From Nocardioides sp. (lineage in GTDB: Bacteria; Actinomycetota; Actinomycetes; Propionibacteriales; Nocardioidaceae): a stretch of 64,000 nucleotides of DNA. Position numbers and translations under genes: made by a program. This document shows, in pieces, positions 55,315 to 63,360 of the stretch (position 1 is its first letter; every line of letters starts with the position of its first letter). Where the stretch lies: positions 62,001-126,000 of the forward strand of contig PBYI01000056.1 of assembly GCA_002729525.1 (NCBI GenBank), in the 5' to 3' direction. Below the pieces are notes generated by a model that was not told where the DNA came from, made no database searches, and was given only the letters and a program-made list of their open reading frames with translations.

Positions 55315-56390
55315 CAGGCGTCCACCTCGATCGCGTCGTACGCCGCCTTGAGGTCGGGGTCGATGTCGGCCAGCTGCTCGGCGAGCTCGACCATCACCAG
55401 GCACTGCTTGAGGGAGGCGTCGTCCTCCATCTTGCCGTCGAGCATGACCGCACCCGTGCCGTCGCCCATCGCCGCGACCACCCGCTTGGCGTGCGCGACG
55501 TCCTCGACGCTCGGGGAGAAGACCTTCTTGGCGATCGCGATCTGCTTGGGGTGCAGCGACCAGGTGCCGACGCAGCCGAGCAGGAAGGCGTTGCGGAACT
55601 GGTCCTCGCAGGCCGTCACGTCGGCGATGTCGCCGAACGGGCCGTAGTAGGCGTAGATGCCGTGCATCGCGCAGGCGTCGACCATCCGGGCGATCGTGTA
55701 GTGCCACAGGTCCTGCTGGAAGATCGCGCGGTGCTTGTCCGGCTGCTGCGGGTCGGGGTCCTCGCGCACGAGGTAGCCGGGGTGGCCGCCGCCGACGCGG
55801 GTGGTCTTCATCCGGCGGTCGGCGGCGAGGTCGGCCGGGCCGAGCGAGAGGCCCTGCATGCGCGGGCTGGCGCCGCAGATCTCCTCGATGTTGGCCACGC
55901 CGCGCGCGGTCTCGAGGATCGCGTGCACCAGGATCGGCTTCTCGATGCCGGCCTTCGCCTCGAGCTGGGCGAGCAGGCGGTCGACGTAGTGGATGTCCTC
56001 GGCGCCCTGCACCTTCGGCACCATGATCACGTCGAGCTTGTCGCCGATCGCCGGCACGAGGGTGGTGAGGTCGTCGAGCACCCACGGGCTGTCGAGGGCG
56101 TTGATGCGGGTCCACAGCTGGGTGCCGCCGAAGTCGTTGGCCTGCGCGATCTCGACCAGGCCCTCGCGCGCGGCGACCTTGTTGTCGGCCTTGATGGCGT
56201 CCTCGAGGTTGCCGAGCAGCACGTCGACGGTGCCGATCATGTCGGGCACCTTCGCGGCCATCTTGGCGTTGGAGGGGTCGAAGAAGTGGATGGCGCGGCT
56301 CGGACGGGCCGGGATCTCCCGCGGCGGCATCGGCGCCCCGACGGCGAGGGGGCGGAAGAAGTCCTTGGCGCTCTTGGAGGCAGCGGGCAT
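55314..56390 (-). CDS. L-malyl-CoA / beta-methylmalyl-CoA lyase-like protein
   Basis: A protein of 358 residues. Blocks are RAIHFFDPSNAKMAAKVPDM, VDVLLGNLEDAIKADNKVAA, QLWTRINALDSPWVLDDLTT, LDVIMVPKVQGAEDIHYVDR, LVHAILETARGVANIEEICG, LSLGPADLAADRRMKTTRVG and GTWSLHPKQIAIAKKVFSPS. The order matches Mcl1 of the ethylmalonyl-CoA pathway, with the catalytic acidic residues in NLEDAI and LETARG. Such enzymes split malyl- or methylmalyl-CoA into glyoxylate and acetyl- or propionyl-CoA. The tandem CitE-type gene suggests assimilation of C2 units. Confidence 0.82.
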   Translation of the reverse strand: MPAASKSAKDFFRPLAVGAPMPPREIPARPSRAIHFFDPSNAKMAAKVPDMIGTVDVLLGNLEDAIKADNKVAAREGLVEIAQANDFGGTQLWTRINALDSPWVLDDLTTLVPAIGDKLDVIMVPKVQGAEDIHYVDRLLAQLEAKAGIEKPILVHAILETARGVANIEEICGASPRMQGLSLGPADLAADRRMKTTRVGGGHPGYLVREDPDPQQPDKHRAIFQQDLWHYTIARMVDACAMHGIYAYYGPFGDIADVTACEDQFRNAFLLGCVGTWSLHPKQIAIAKKVFSPSVEDVAHAKRVVAAMGDGTGAVMLDGKMEDDASLKQCLVMVELAEQLADIDPDLKAAYDAIEVDA

Positions 56391-56494
56391 GGCGCGGAAG
56401 TTACCAGTCGTTCACCACGCCCCGGTGTGACCGCCGTCTCCGTCCGGAGGGTGGATCCGCGGACCGGTCGTCGGCCCGGTTGTATGCGCGGTCG

Positions 56495-57076
56495 TCAGGC
56501 CGTACGCCGCCGCTGCCACCAGCGACGACGCGGCTCCTCGACCCGCTCGGTCCGGGCCCGCGCGAACGCCGCTTCCCGGCGGGCCGCCCGCGTCTCCCGC
56601 CACCGCTCGACGGTCTCCTCGACGTCGCGCGGCATGGTCACCAGCGGCGGTCCGGGAGTCAGGGAGTAGCGCGCGCGGACCACGCGCTCGTTGAAGTCGG
56701 CGAGCTGGCGGCGTACGTCGGACTCGGCCACCACGTCGGCGAGCCGGTCGTCGAGCTCGGCGTCCTCCTTGCGCAGCTGAAGGCTGGGCGGGAGCACGCC
56801 GGTGATCTGCTCGCGCTCGACCAGGCTCTTGACCCACCAGTCGGGGTCGTGGGTGCCGCCGAGGCCCTTGATCGGCTTGCCGGCGCCGGGGAGGTCGTCG
56901 AAGTCGCCGCGCTCCATGGCGACCCGCACCTGCTGGTCGACCCACTGGTGCTGGTTCTCGATGCGCAGGGCGGCGGCGGCTTTGCCCGTGCGCTCGTCGA
57001 CGTCGTCGACGCCGTACTGCTCGCGCGCGGTGAGGTCGTCGTGCTCCGGGTGGGGTCCCGGGTCCGGTTGCGTCAC
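56495..57076 (-). CDS. DUF1992 (DnaJ-homologue C28-like) protein
   Basis: A protein of 193 residues. The diagnostic block is RVAMERGDFDDLPGAGKPIK, followed by PDWWVKSLVEREQITGVLPP and LQLRKEDAELDDRLADVVAE. This is the DUF1992 domain found in DNAJC28 homologues; there is no J domain. The C-terminus is Arg-rich (RRRWWQRRRTA). The function is not known. The GTG at 57076 is chosen because GAGGTGAT lies upstream; another GTG at 57085 is possible. It is divergent from the dienelactone hydrolase. Confidence 0.85.
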   Translation of the reverse strand: MTQPDPGPHPEHDDLTAREQYGVDDVDERTGKAAAALRIENQHQWVDQQVRVAMERGDFDDLPGAGKPIKGLGGTHDPDWWVKSLVEREQITGVLPPSLQLRKEDAELDDRLADVVAESDVRRQLADFNERVVRARYSLTPGPPLVTMPRDVEETVERWRETRAARREAAFARARTERVEEPRRRWWQRRRTA

Positions 57077-57154
57077 GGTGATCACCTCGTCGCCAGGATA
57101 CGTCGCTCCGTGCCTCCGCGTACCCGTGGCCGCGGCGGGCGTAGCGTCGCCGGC

Positions 57155-57916
57155 ATGACGCTGAACCTGGTCGACGTCCCCGTCCCGTCCGGCACCGCCG
57201 AGGCGCTCCTCTCGCTCCCGCCGACCGGGTCCGGCCCCGGCGTGCTGCTCTACATGGACGTCATCGGCGTCCGCCCGCAGATCGCGGCGATGTGCGACCG
57301 GATCGCGTCGTGGGGGTACGTCGTGCTCGCGCCCAACGTCTTCCACCGCGACGGCACCGTCGCCGAGCTCGCCCCGACCGGCGACCTCACCGACCCCGAG
57401 GAGCGCCAGGCGTACGTCGCCACCGCGATGGGCCGGCTGCGCGCGCACACGCCCGACCAGGTCGCGCTGGACGCGCCGGCGTACCTCGACCACCTCGCCT
57501 CGCTCGACGCCGTCACCGGGCCCGCGCTCGGTGCGACGGGCTACTGCATGGGTGCGGGGATGGCGGTGCGGGCGGCGACCGGCTCGCCCGGCCGGGTGCT
57601 CGCGGTGGGCGGGTTCCACGGGGCGCGGCTGGCCACCGACGACACCGAGAGCCCGCACCTCGGGCTCACCGCGCTGGTCGGCTCGGGCGCCGCGTTCTGC
57701 TTCGGCCACGCCGACGACGACCCGTCGATGCCGCCCGACTCTGTCGCGATGCTCGGCTCCGCGCTCGCCGCGTCCGGGCTGGAGGCGTCGAACGAGGTGT
57801 ACGCCGGCGCGCCGCACGGGTTCTCGATGGCCGACACGTCGGCGTACCACGAGGGCGCGGCCGAGCGGATGTACGCCGAGCTGCGGGCGCTGCTGGACGA
57901 GCGGCTGCTGGGCTGA
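57155..57916 (+). CDS. Dienelactone hydrolase family protein
   Basis: A protein of 253 residues. The fold reads MTLNLVDVPVPSGTAEALLS, GVLLYMDVIGVRPQIAAMCD, LGATGYCMGAGMAVRAATG with the nucleophile Cys in G-x-C-x-G, FGHADDDPSMPPD with the Asp region, and VYAGAPHGFSMADTSAYHEG with the His. The Cys-Asp-His triad is complete. It probably hydrolyses a lactone or ester in aromatic or related degradation; the substrate is unknown. The -10-like TAGCGT lies seven bases before the ATG, so a leaderless transcript is possible. Confidence 0.88.
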   Translation: MTLNLVDVPVPSGTAEALLSLPPTGSGPGVLLYMDVIGVRPQIAAMCDRIASWGYVVLAPNVFHRDGTVAELAPTGDLTDPEERQAYVATAMGRLRAHTPDQVALDAPAYLDHLASLDAVTGPALGATGYCMGAGMAVRAATGSPGRVLAVGGFHGARLATDDTESPHLGLTALVGSGAAFCFGHADDDPSMPPDSVAMLGSALAASGLEASNEVYAGAPHGFSMADTSAYHEGAAERMYAELRALLDERLLG

Positions 57917-57932
57917 GTGGCTCGTCGTACGG

Positions 57933-57976
57933 AACTGGTGCTCGTCGTACGGAGTTTCGTACGACCAGCGCCAGTT
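57933..57976. repeat. Imperfect hairpin behind the dienelactone hydrolase gene
   Basis: A 19-base arm at 57933-57951 pairs with 57958-57976 with two mismatches and a six-base loop. The left arm contains one of two copies of CTCGTCGTACGGA. It overlaps by five bases the perfect hairpin that follows, so the two cannot form completely at once. Confidence 0.55.
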
Positions 57977-57999
57977 TCACCGGCCGGCCGGTGAAACTG
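57972..57999. terminator. 28-base perfect palindrome between convergent genes
   Basis: CAGTTTCACCGGCC (57972-57985) and GGCCGGTGAAACTG (57986-57999) form a perfect loop-less palindrome between the convergent hydrolase and nitroreductase genes. Probable bidirectional terminator. Confidence 0.7.
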
Positions 58000-58016
58000 C
58001 CCCCGGGCCCGACACC

Positions 58017-58625
58017 TCACCAGCCCCCGCGGTGCACCACGTCCTGCCACGGCGTCCGCGCCCGCCGCGTGGGCGAGCCGGCAGCACCACCCGTCGCCGG
58101 GTGCCCGATCGTGATCACCCCGACCGGGTCGTGCGTCGCCGGGATGCCGAACGCCGCACGCAGGTGCTGCACCCGGTGCGGCACCGTGCCGAAGAAGCAC
58201 GCCCCCAGGCCCTCGTCGGTCGCGGTCTGGAGGATCAGCAGGCTCGCCATCGCGGCGTCCATGTGCCAGAACGGCATCGGCCAGCGGGCCTCGTCGCGAT
58301 CAGTCCAGCCCTTGTCGGGCTCGGCGTAGCGCTCGAGGTACGCCGCCTTGCTGCTGCACGGGAGGATCACGACCGGCGCGTTCATCATCCCCGCGAGCCA
58401 CCGGTCGGGGGCGTCGAGCTTCGCCGGGTCGTCGACGGAGGCCTCCCAGAACCGGCGTACGTCGGTGGGGGTGTCGAGCACGACGAACGCCCACCCCTGG
58501 CTGAACCCGGCGCTCGGCGCCCGCGTGGCGTGCTCCAGTGCCCGGTCGACCACGGCCGGGTCGACCGGCTCGGTCGAGTAGCTGCGGACCATGTGGCGGC
58601 GTCGGACGACCTCGGCGAACTCCAT
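58017..58625 (-). CDS. Nitroreductase-family FMN protein
   Basis: A protein of 202 residues. Typical blocks are MEFAEVVRRRHMVRSYSTEP, EHATRAPSAGFSQGWAFVVL, HMDAAMASLLILQTATDEGL, GACFFGTVPHRVQHLRAAFG and PVGVITIGHPA. The RR-x-M-VR-x-Y start and the S-x-G-x-x-QGW segment bind the FMN phosphate, as in nitroreductases and related F420 or FMN oxidoreductases. The substrate is unknown. ATG at 58625 is used; a 5' extension on the same frame lacks the family pattern. Confidence 0.85.
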   Translation of the reverse strand: MEFAEVVRRRHMVRSYSTEPVDPAVVDRALEHATRAPSAGFSQGWAFVVLDTPTDVRRFWEASVDDPAKLDAPDRWLAGMMNAPVVILPCSSKAAYLERYAEPDKGWTDRDEARWPMPFWHMDAAMASLLILQTATDEGLGACFFGTVPHRVQHLRAAFGIPATHDPVGVITIGHPATGGAAGSPTRRARTPWQDVVHRGGW

Positions 58626-58662
58626 GGGCCCGAGCCTGCCCGATGGGGGCCCGGGCTCGGAC

Positions 58663-58719
58663 AGTCCCTCACGCACATCATGTTTCTGGGCGCCGAGGAC
58701 GTGATGTGCGTCAGGGACT
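58663..58719. repeat. Inverted repeat upstream of the nitroreductase
   Basis: Twenty-base arms at 58663-58682 and 58700-58719 match at 18 of 20 positions around a 17-base loop; the arms contain ACGCACATCA. It lies 38 bases upstream of the nitroreductase start, where an operator would be expected. Confidence 0.55.
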
Positions 58720-58749
58720 ACCGCTGTCCGCGGCCGCACCGACCGACCC

Positions 58750-58782
58750 CGTCTGAGGTAGCCCACCTGCCTACCTCAGACG
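58750..58782. repeat. Perfect inverted repeat with GAGGTAG core
   Basis: CGTCTGAGGTAG (58750-58761) pairs with CTACCTCAGACG (58771-58782) around nine bases. A further GCTACCTCAGGCG copy of the right arm lies at about 58843. These lie in the region between divergent nitroreductase and small-protein genes. Confidence 0.55.
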
Positions 58783-58911
58783 CCCTGAGGCCGCATGACG
58801 ACGGCGAATAGGGAGGTCGTCCGATGTGCCGGGCTACCTCAGGCGACGAACGTAGGGGTCAGTCGGAGAACCAGGACAGATCCCAGGAGACCTGGGCAGG
58901 AGGAAGTCGTC

Positions 58912-59055
58912 GTGAACCAGCTGAACCAGTTCGACCCCAGCACCCGCGCCGCCGTGGAGTACCGCGCCGAGCGGGTCCGCCGCAGCTTCGGCCGGGAGCG
59001 GCGCCGTCTGCTCCCGTTCCTCGAGCGTCGCGAGGACCAGTCGCACGTCCGCTGA
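58912..59055 (+). CDS. Small basic protein, 47 residues
   Basis: A protein of 47 residues: MNQLNQFDPSTRAAVEYRAE, then RVRRSFGRERRRLLPFLERR. It is a single, highly charged helix, with Arg at almost every third position. The GTG at 58912 is preceded by AGGAGGAAGTCGTC, a strong ribosome binding site, and this supports a true gene. Its function is unknown. It lies 160 bases before the LuxR-family gene on the same strand. Confidence 0.65.
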   Translation: MNQLNQFDPSTRAAVEYRAERVRRSFGRERRRLLPFLERREDQSHVR

Positions 59056-59202
59056 GCGGACGCGCATGTCCAGCACCTCAGCCACCAGCCGCAGCACCAG
59101 CACGGGCCGTCGGGCCCCGGACACCACCGGGCCCGGCGGCCCGTCGCGCGTCCCGGCCGGGACACCCGCTCGCACGTCGCCGCGCCCGTCGGGCGGACCC
59201 GA

Positions 59203-59208
59203 CACAAT
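59203..59208 (+). promoter_or_regulatory. -10 element for leaderless LuxR-family transcript
   Basis: CACAAT, seven bases before the GTG at 59216. The same arrangement, GACAAT with six bases, precedes the GTG at 63980. Confidence 0.45.
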
Positions 59209-59215
59209 GACGCCC

Positions 59216-62197
59216 GTGGCGGTGCAGGCGCGGACGATGGTCGGGCGGGACGACGAGCTCGCCCACCTCGCCGCGTCGCTCGGCGTACGACCGCGCCGCC
59301 CTGCCGCCGACCTGACCGACGTGCTGCTCTCCGGCGACGCCGGCGTCGGCAAGACCCGGGTGCTGCGCGCCCTGCGCGACGTGGCGTTCGAGGAGGGCTG
59401 GCAGGTCTTCGCCGGCCACTGCCTCGACCTCGGCGACTCCGCGGTGCCGTTCCTGCCGTTCTCCGAGGTCGTGGGTCGGATGGCGACCGAGCTGCCCGAC
59501 GTCGTTGACGAGGTCACCGCCAGCCACCCGTCGCTCGCCCGGCTCCAGCCCGGCCGGCGGGTCATGGCCCCGACCGACGCCCTCGACGCCGAGGCGTCGT
59601 CGTTCGACCGGGCCGACCTTCTCGGTGCGGTCGCCGCCCTGCTCACTCGTGCCGCGCAGGTGGCGCCGGTGCTCGTGGTCGTCGAGGACACCCACTGGGC
59701 CGACCGGTCGACCCGCGACCTGCTGTCCTACCTGCTCGCCCGCGCCGACTCCGGCGGGTACGCCGTCATCGCGTCGTACCGCTCCGACGACCTGCACCGC
59801 AAGCACCCGCTGCGCCGCCAGGTGGCGGAGTGGTCGCGGCTGCGCGGGGTCGAGCGGGTCGCCCTGGACCCCCTCGACGACGACGCCGTCCGCGCGCTGG
59901 TCGAGGAGCTCGTGCCGGGCGGACTGCCCGAGTCGGAGCTGGCCGACGTGGTGGCCCGTGCCGAGGGCAACGCGTTCTTCGTCGAGGAGCTCACCAGCGC
60001 GGCGGCCGAGTCGGGCGGTGGCGACCTGCCCGCCGACCTCGCCGACGTGCTGCTCGTGCGCCTCGACCGCCTCGACGACAGCGCCCGCGCCGTCGTCCGC
60101 ACCGCCGCCGCCAGCGGCCGCCGGGTCACCCACGAGCTGCTCGAGGCCGTCTCCGGGCTCGCGGCCGCCGAGCTCGACGCCGGGGTGCGCGGCGCGGTCG
60201 AGATGAACGTGCTGGTCGCCGATCGCGGCGGCTACGCCTTCCGGCACGCCCTGCTCGCCGAGGCGGTGTACGACGACCTCCTGCCCGGCGAGCGCGTCCG
60301 GCTGCACGCGCGGTACGTCGCCGCCCTGCGCGACGGGTCGGCCCGCGGCACCGCCGCCGAGCTGGTGCGCCACGCCCGGCTGGCCGGCGACCGGCCGACC
60401 GCCCTGGCCGCCGCCGTCCGGGCCGGCAACGAGGCCATCGCCGTGGGTGGACCCGACGAGGCCGCCCACCACTACCAGGTCGCGCTGGAGCTGCTCGCCT
60501 CCGAGCCGTCGCTCGCCGACGGCGACGACACCCACGCCTCGCTCGACCTGTCCAAGCTCGTCGTCACCACCGCCGACGCGCTCAGCGCGAGCGGCGACCC
60601 CGAGCGGGCCGTCGCCGTGCTGCGCGAACAGCTCGACCGGCTCCCGGCGGACGCCTCGCCGAGCTGGCGGGCGCGGATGCTCAGCTCGCTCGCGGTCACC
60701 CTGCTCGTGCTCGACACCGAGGCCGACGTGGTCGCCATCTCCGCCGAGGCCGCCGGTCTCGCGCCCAGCGGCGAGAGCGGCCTGCGGGCGCGGGTGCTCT
60801 CCAACCACGCGCGCACGCTCGCGGCGTACGGACAGGTCGAGGAGGCGCGCGGCGTCGGTCTCGACGCGCTCGCCCTGGCCGAGCGGCTCGACCTCACCGA
60901 GGTCGCCTCCGAGGCGGTCACCACCCTCAGCGGGCTCGACCGCACCGGACCCACCGAGGGCTTCCGCGCGGCGCTGGTGCGCGCGGTCGGGCAGGCGCAG
61001 GAGGCCGGAGCGGTCCACGCCGAGCTGCGCGGGCGCTTCCTCATCGGGCGCAGCCACGAGGACCACGGCGAGCTCGACCAGGCGGCGCAGTGGTTCCGCA
61101 GCGCCCTCGAGAAGGCCGAGCAGGCCGGGCTGCCGTGGGCGCCGTACGGCTTCGAGTCGCGCTGGCAGCTGGTGTGGATCCTGCTGGTGCGCGGCCGCTG
61201 GGACGACGCGCTGGAGCTGATGGTCGTCGAGGGGCCCTTCCCGCCGCCGATCCCGCGCGCGATGCTCGCGGCCGAGCGGCTGCTGGTCGTCCAGGCGCGG
61301 GGCGAGGACGTCGCCAACCGGGCCGCCGGGCTGCGGCCCTACTGGCGCCGCGAGGGCGGGGTCGCGATCCACGCGGCCGAGGCCGAGCTGCTGGCCGCGG
61401 GCGCGGCCGACGACCCGGCGGCGGCGGTCGCGGTCTACGACGAGGCTGTCGCGGTGCTGGGGGTGACCTGGCACCCGTGGTTCAGCGCGCGGGTGCGGCT
61501 CGCGGCTCTCTCGGTCGAGGCGCTCGCCGACGCGATGCACCGGCGCTCCGCCGGGGAGCGCGCCGCCCTGCTGGACCACGTCACCCGGCTCGCCGAGGAC
61601 GGCCGGGTCACCCGGGAGCGGCACGGCGACGCGCAGTGGGGGCCGGAGGGTCGCGCCTGGGAGGCCCGGCTGGAGGCCGAGGCGCTGCGTGCGCGCTGGC
61701 TCGCCGGGGACACCGGGCCCGACGCGGACGCCGCGCCCGTGCCGACCTCGGAGGAGCTCGTCGCCGCCTGGCGGCGTGCGGAGGCCGAGACCGCGGAGAT
61801 GGACCACGTGCACCAGCTCGCCCGCACCCGGCTGCACCTCGCGGAGGTGCTCCGGGCGACCGGCGACGCCGCCGGCGCGCGGGAGGTGGCGGGTGCTGGG
61901 CTGGCCGAAGCCGAGCGGCTGCGCGCCACCCTGCTCGCCGCCCGGCTGCGACCACTCGCCGGACCGGCCCAGCCCGCGGCCGTCGACCGCGGCCCGGCCT
62001 CGGTCAGCCTCACCGCCCGCGAGCGGGAGGTGCTGGGCCTGGTCGCCGAGGGGCGCACCAACGGCGAGATCGCTCGGGTGCTGTACATCAGCACGAAGAC
62101 GGTGAGCGTCCACGTCTCCAACATCCTCGGCAAGCTCGACGTCGCCAGCCGCACCGAGGCGGCCGCCGTCGCCCGGCGCCGCGGCCTGCTCGACTGA
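59216..62197 (+). CDS. LAL-type LuxR-family transcriptional regulator with AAA ATPase
   Basis: A protein of 993 residues. The N-terminal ATPase has Walker A LLSGDAGVGKTRVLRAL and Walker B VLVVVEDTHWADRSTRDLL, then a Sensor-like VIASYRSDDLHRKHP. The middle is a long helical repeat region of the TPR type. The C-terminal HTH reads SLTAREREVLGLVAEGRTNG, then EIARVLYISTKTVSVHVSNI and LGKLDVASRTEAAAVARRRG, the LuxR/GerE module. Large ATP-dependent regulators of this type respond to sugars, antibiotics or unknown ligands. The chosen start is the GTG at 59216 because the -10 element overlaps the ATG at 59207. Confidence 0.88.
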   Translation: MAVQARTMVGRDDELAHLAASLGVRPRRPAADLTDVLLSGDAGVGKTRVLRALRDVAFEEGWQVFAGHCLDLGDSAVPFLPFSEVVGRMATELPDVVDEVTASHPSLARLQPGRRVMAPTDALDAEASSFDRADLLGAVAALLTRAAQVAPVLVVVEDTHWADRSTRDLLSYLLARADSGGYAVIASYRSDDLHRKHPLRRQVAEWSRLRGVERVALDPLDDDAVRALVEELVPGGLPESELADVVARAEGNAFFVEELTSAAAESGGGDLPADLADVLLVRLDRLDDSARAVVRTAAASGRRVTHELLEAVSGLAAAELDAGVRGAVEMNVLVADRGGYAFRHALLAEAVYDDLLPGERVRLHARYVAALRDGSARGTAAELVRHARLAGDRPTALAAAVRAGNEAIAVGGPDEAAHHYQVALELLASEPSLADGDDTHASLDLSKLVVTTADALSASGDPERAVAVLREQLDRLPADASPSWRARMLSSLAVTLLVLDTEADVVAISAEAAGLAPSGESGLRARVLSNHARTLAAYGQVEEARGVGLDALALAERLDLTEVASEAVTTLSGLDRTGPTEGFRAALVRAVGQAQEAGAVHAELRGRFLIGRSHEDHGELDQAAQWFRSALEKAEQAGLPWAPYGFESRWQLVWILLVRGRWDDALELMVVEGPFPPPIPRAMLAAERLLVVQARGEDVANRAAGLRPYWRREGGVAIHAAEAELLAAGAADDPAAAVAVYDEAVAVLGVTWHPWFSARVRLAALSVEALADAMHRRSAGERAALLDHVTRLAEDGRVTRERHGDAQWGPEGRAWEARLEAEALRARWLAGDTGPDADAAPVPTSEELVAAWRRAEAETAEMDHVHQLARTRLHLAEVLRATGDAAGAREVAGAGLAEAERLRATLLAARLRPLAGPAQPAAVDRGPASVSLTAREREVLGLVAEGRTNGEIARVLYISTKTVSVHVSNILGKLDVASRTEAAAVARRRGLLD

Positions 62198-62215
62198 CCC
62201 CGACCGGCTCCCGAG

Positions 62216-62251
62216 GGGGTCATCGACGGGGTCATCGACGGGGTCACCGAC
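62216..62251. repeat. Three tandem 12-bp repeats GGGGTCATCGAC
   Basis: GGGGTCATCGAC occurs at 62216-62227 and 62228-62239, and as GGGGTCACCGAC at 62240-62251. It lies between the convergent LuxR-family gene and a gene whose stop (62244) falls in the third copy. Confidence 0.7.
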
Positions 62252-63095
62252 GGCCCGCACGGCCGACCTGCGGCTCGCCGACGAGGGAGGCGGACACTCC
62301 GAGCGTGCCGGCGACGTGCGCCGGGGCGACGACCTCGACCGACGCGCCCACCACGCCGGCCGAGACGTGCCGGGGCCCGACCAGGCTCGCCGAGGACCGG
62401 TCGCCCGATCTGTGGGGCACCGACTCGTCGGCGCCTCTCAGCACGGCCTCGTGGACGCCGTCGCCCCCGCGCAACCCCGGTTCGTACGCCGGAGCCTCCT
62501 GGCCCGCCGGCGGTGCCGGCACCCGAGGCCTCCGCTCACCCGGCAGCGCGCCCTCGGGCGGCGGCCAGGGCCCGCCCGGCGGGTCGGGGAGGTCGGGGAG
62601 CGGTGGCCGGCTCGGTGCGTCGGACGGCCACCGGGCCGCGGCGAGCACGGCGCGCCAGCGGGCGCGGGCGACCTCTTCGTGCCCGCGGGCGACCTGCACC
62701 ACCCGGCGTACGCGGTCGTGGGCGTGGACCGCGCCGGGCGGGTCGCCCGGGCCGGGTGGCAGCACCCGGTCACCGACCACCCGCAGGCCGTGCGCCCGGG
62801 CGGCCGACCGGGCCCGGTCGAGCACCGTCGCCACCTCCGCGAGCTCGGCGGCGAGGCGGGACAGTCCGGTCGCGACGGCGTCGACGAGCGCGGCCTGCGC
62901 CTCGACGTCGCGTCCGGTCGCGGCCACGTCGGCGCGCAACGACCCGTCGTACGCCGTGGTCACCCCGATCTCCGAGGCGCTCGCCCGAGCCAGCACGCGG
63001 GCGCCTCGGGCGAGGTCGTGGTGCAGGGCGCGCAGCCCCGCAGCGGCCCGGTGGCAGTCGGCGGGGTCGCCGTCGAGGTGGAGGTCGACGCTCAC
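62244..63095 (-). CDS. Hypothetical protein with N-terminal helical domain and Pro-rich centre
   Basis: A protein of 283 residues. The first 150 residues are helical (VSVDLHLDGDPADCHRAAAG, LRALHHDLARGARVLARASA, AALVDAVATGLSRLAAELAE), a layout like WXG100 or type-VII-secretion-associated proteins. A Pro/Gly-rich region follows (PPLPDLPDPPGGPWPPPEGA), then a Ser/Val-rich C-terminus (AGVVGASVEVVAPAHVAGTL). No catalytic motif is seen. The start GTG overlaps the upstream stop as GTGA. It is the last of three coupled genes of unknown function. Confidence 0.6.
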   Translation of the reverse strand: MSVDLHLDGDPADCHRAAAGLRALHHDLARGARVLARASASEIGVTTAYDGSLRADVAATGRDVEAQAALVDAVATGLSRLAAELAEVATVLDRARSAARAHGLRVVGDRVLPPGPGDPPGAVHAHDRVRRVVQVARGHEEVARARWRAVLAAARWPSDAPSRPPLPDLPDPPGGPWPPPEGALPGERRPRVPAPPAGQEAPAYEPGLRGGDGVHEAVLRGADESVPHRSGDRSSASLVGPRHVSAGVVGASVEVVAPAHVAGTLGVSASLVGEPQVGRAGRR

Positions 63096-63358
63096 GGACG
63101 GTCCCCGGCGGAGTAGGTCGGCAGCCAACAGCTCAGGTCGTGGTCGGTGCCGGCCGCGCACCGGGCGTGCTCGACCAGGCCCTCCCCGCGCCGACGCACG
63201 TCGCGCCGGAGCCCCGGCAGCACCTCCGAGCGCAGCGCCGCGAACCACGGGGCGGAGCCGGGCTCGCCGTCGTCGGGCGGTCGTACGTCGTGCACCGCGA
63301 GGTCGCCGGCGAGGTCCTCGAGGCGGTGCCCCAGCCGGATGAGGTGCTCGGGGTCCAT
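63092..63358 (-). CDS. Hypothetical protein, 88 residues
   Basis: A protein of 88 residues starting MDPEHLIRLGHRLEDLAGDL. It continues WFAALRSEVLPGLRRDVRRR and EGLVEHARCAAGTDHDLSCW, ending in PTYSAGDRP. The helical content is high, with a Cys pair near the end. Short helical proteins of this kind accompany secretion-related genes in actinobacteria, but no specific link is visible. Two bases separate it from the upstream gene and it overlaps the downstream one. Confidence 0.55.
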   Translation of the reverse strand: MDPEHLIRLGHRLEDLAGDLAVHDVRPPDDGEPGSAPWFAALRSEVLPGLRRDVRRRGEGLVEHARCAAGTDHDLSCWLPTYSAGDRP

Positions 63359-63360
63359 CG

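Noticed and set aside
59078..62260. A 1060-codon minus-strand open frame opposite the LuxR-family gene
   Set aside because: Composition is a Gly/Val/Arg/Gln mirror of the real gene; the plus strand has Walker A/B motifs and a LuxR HTH.
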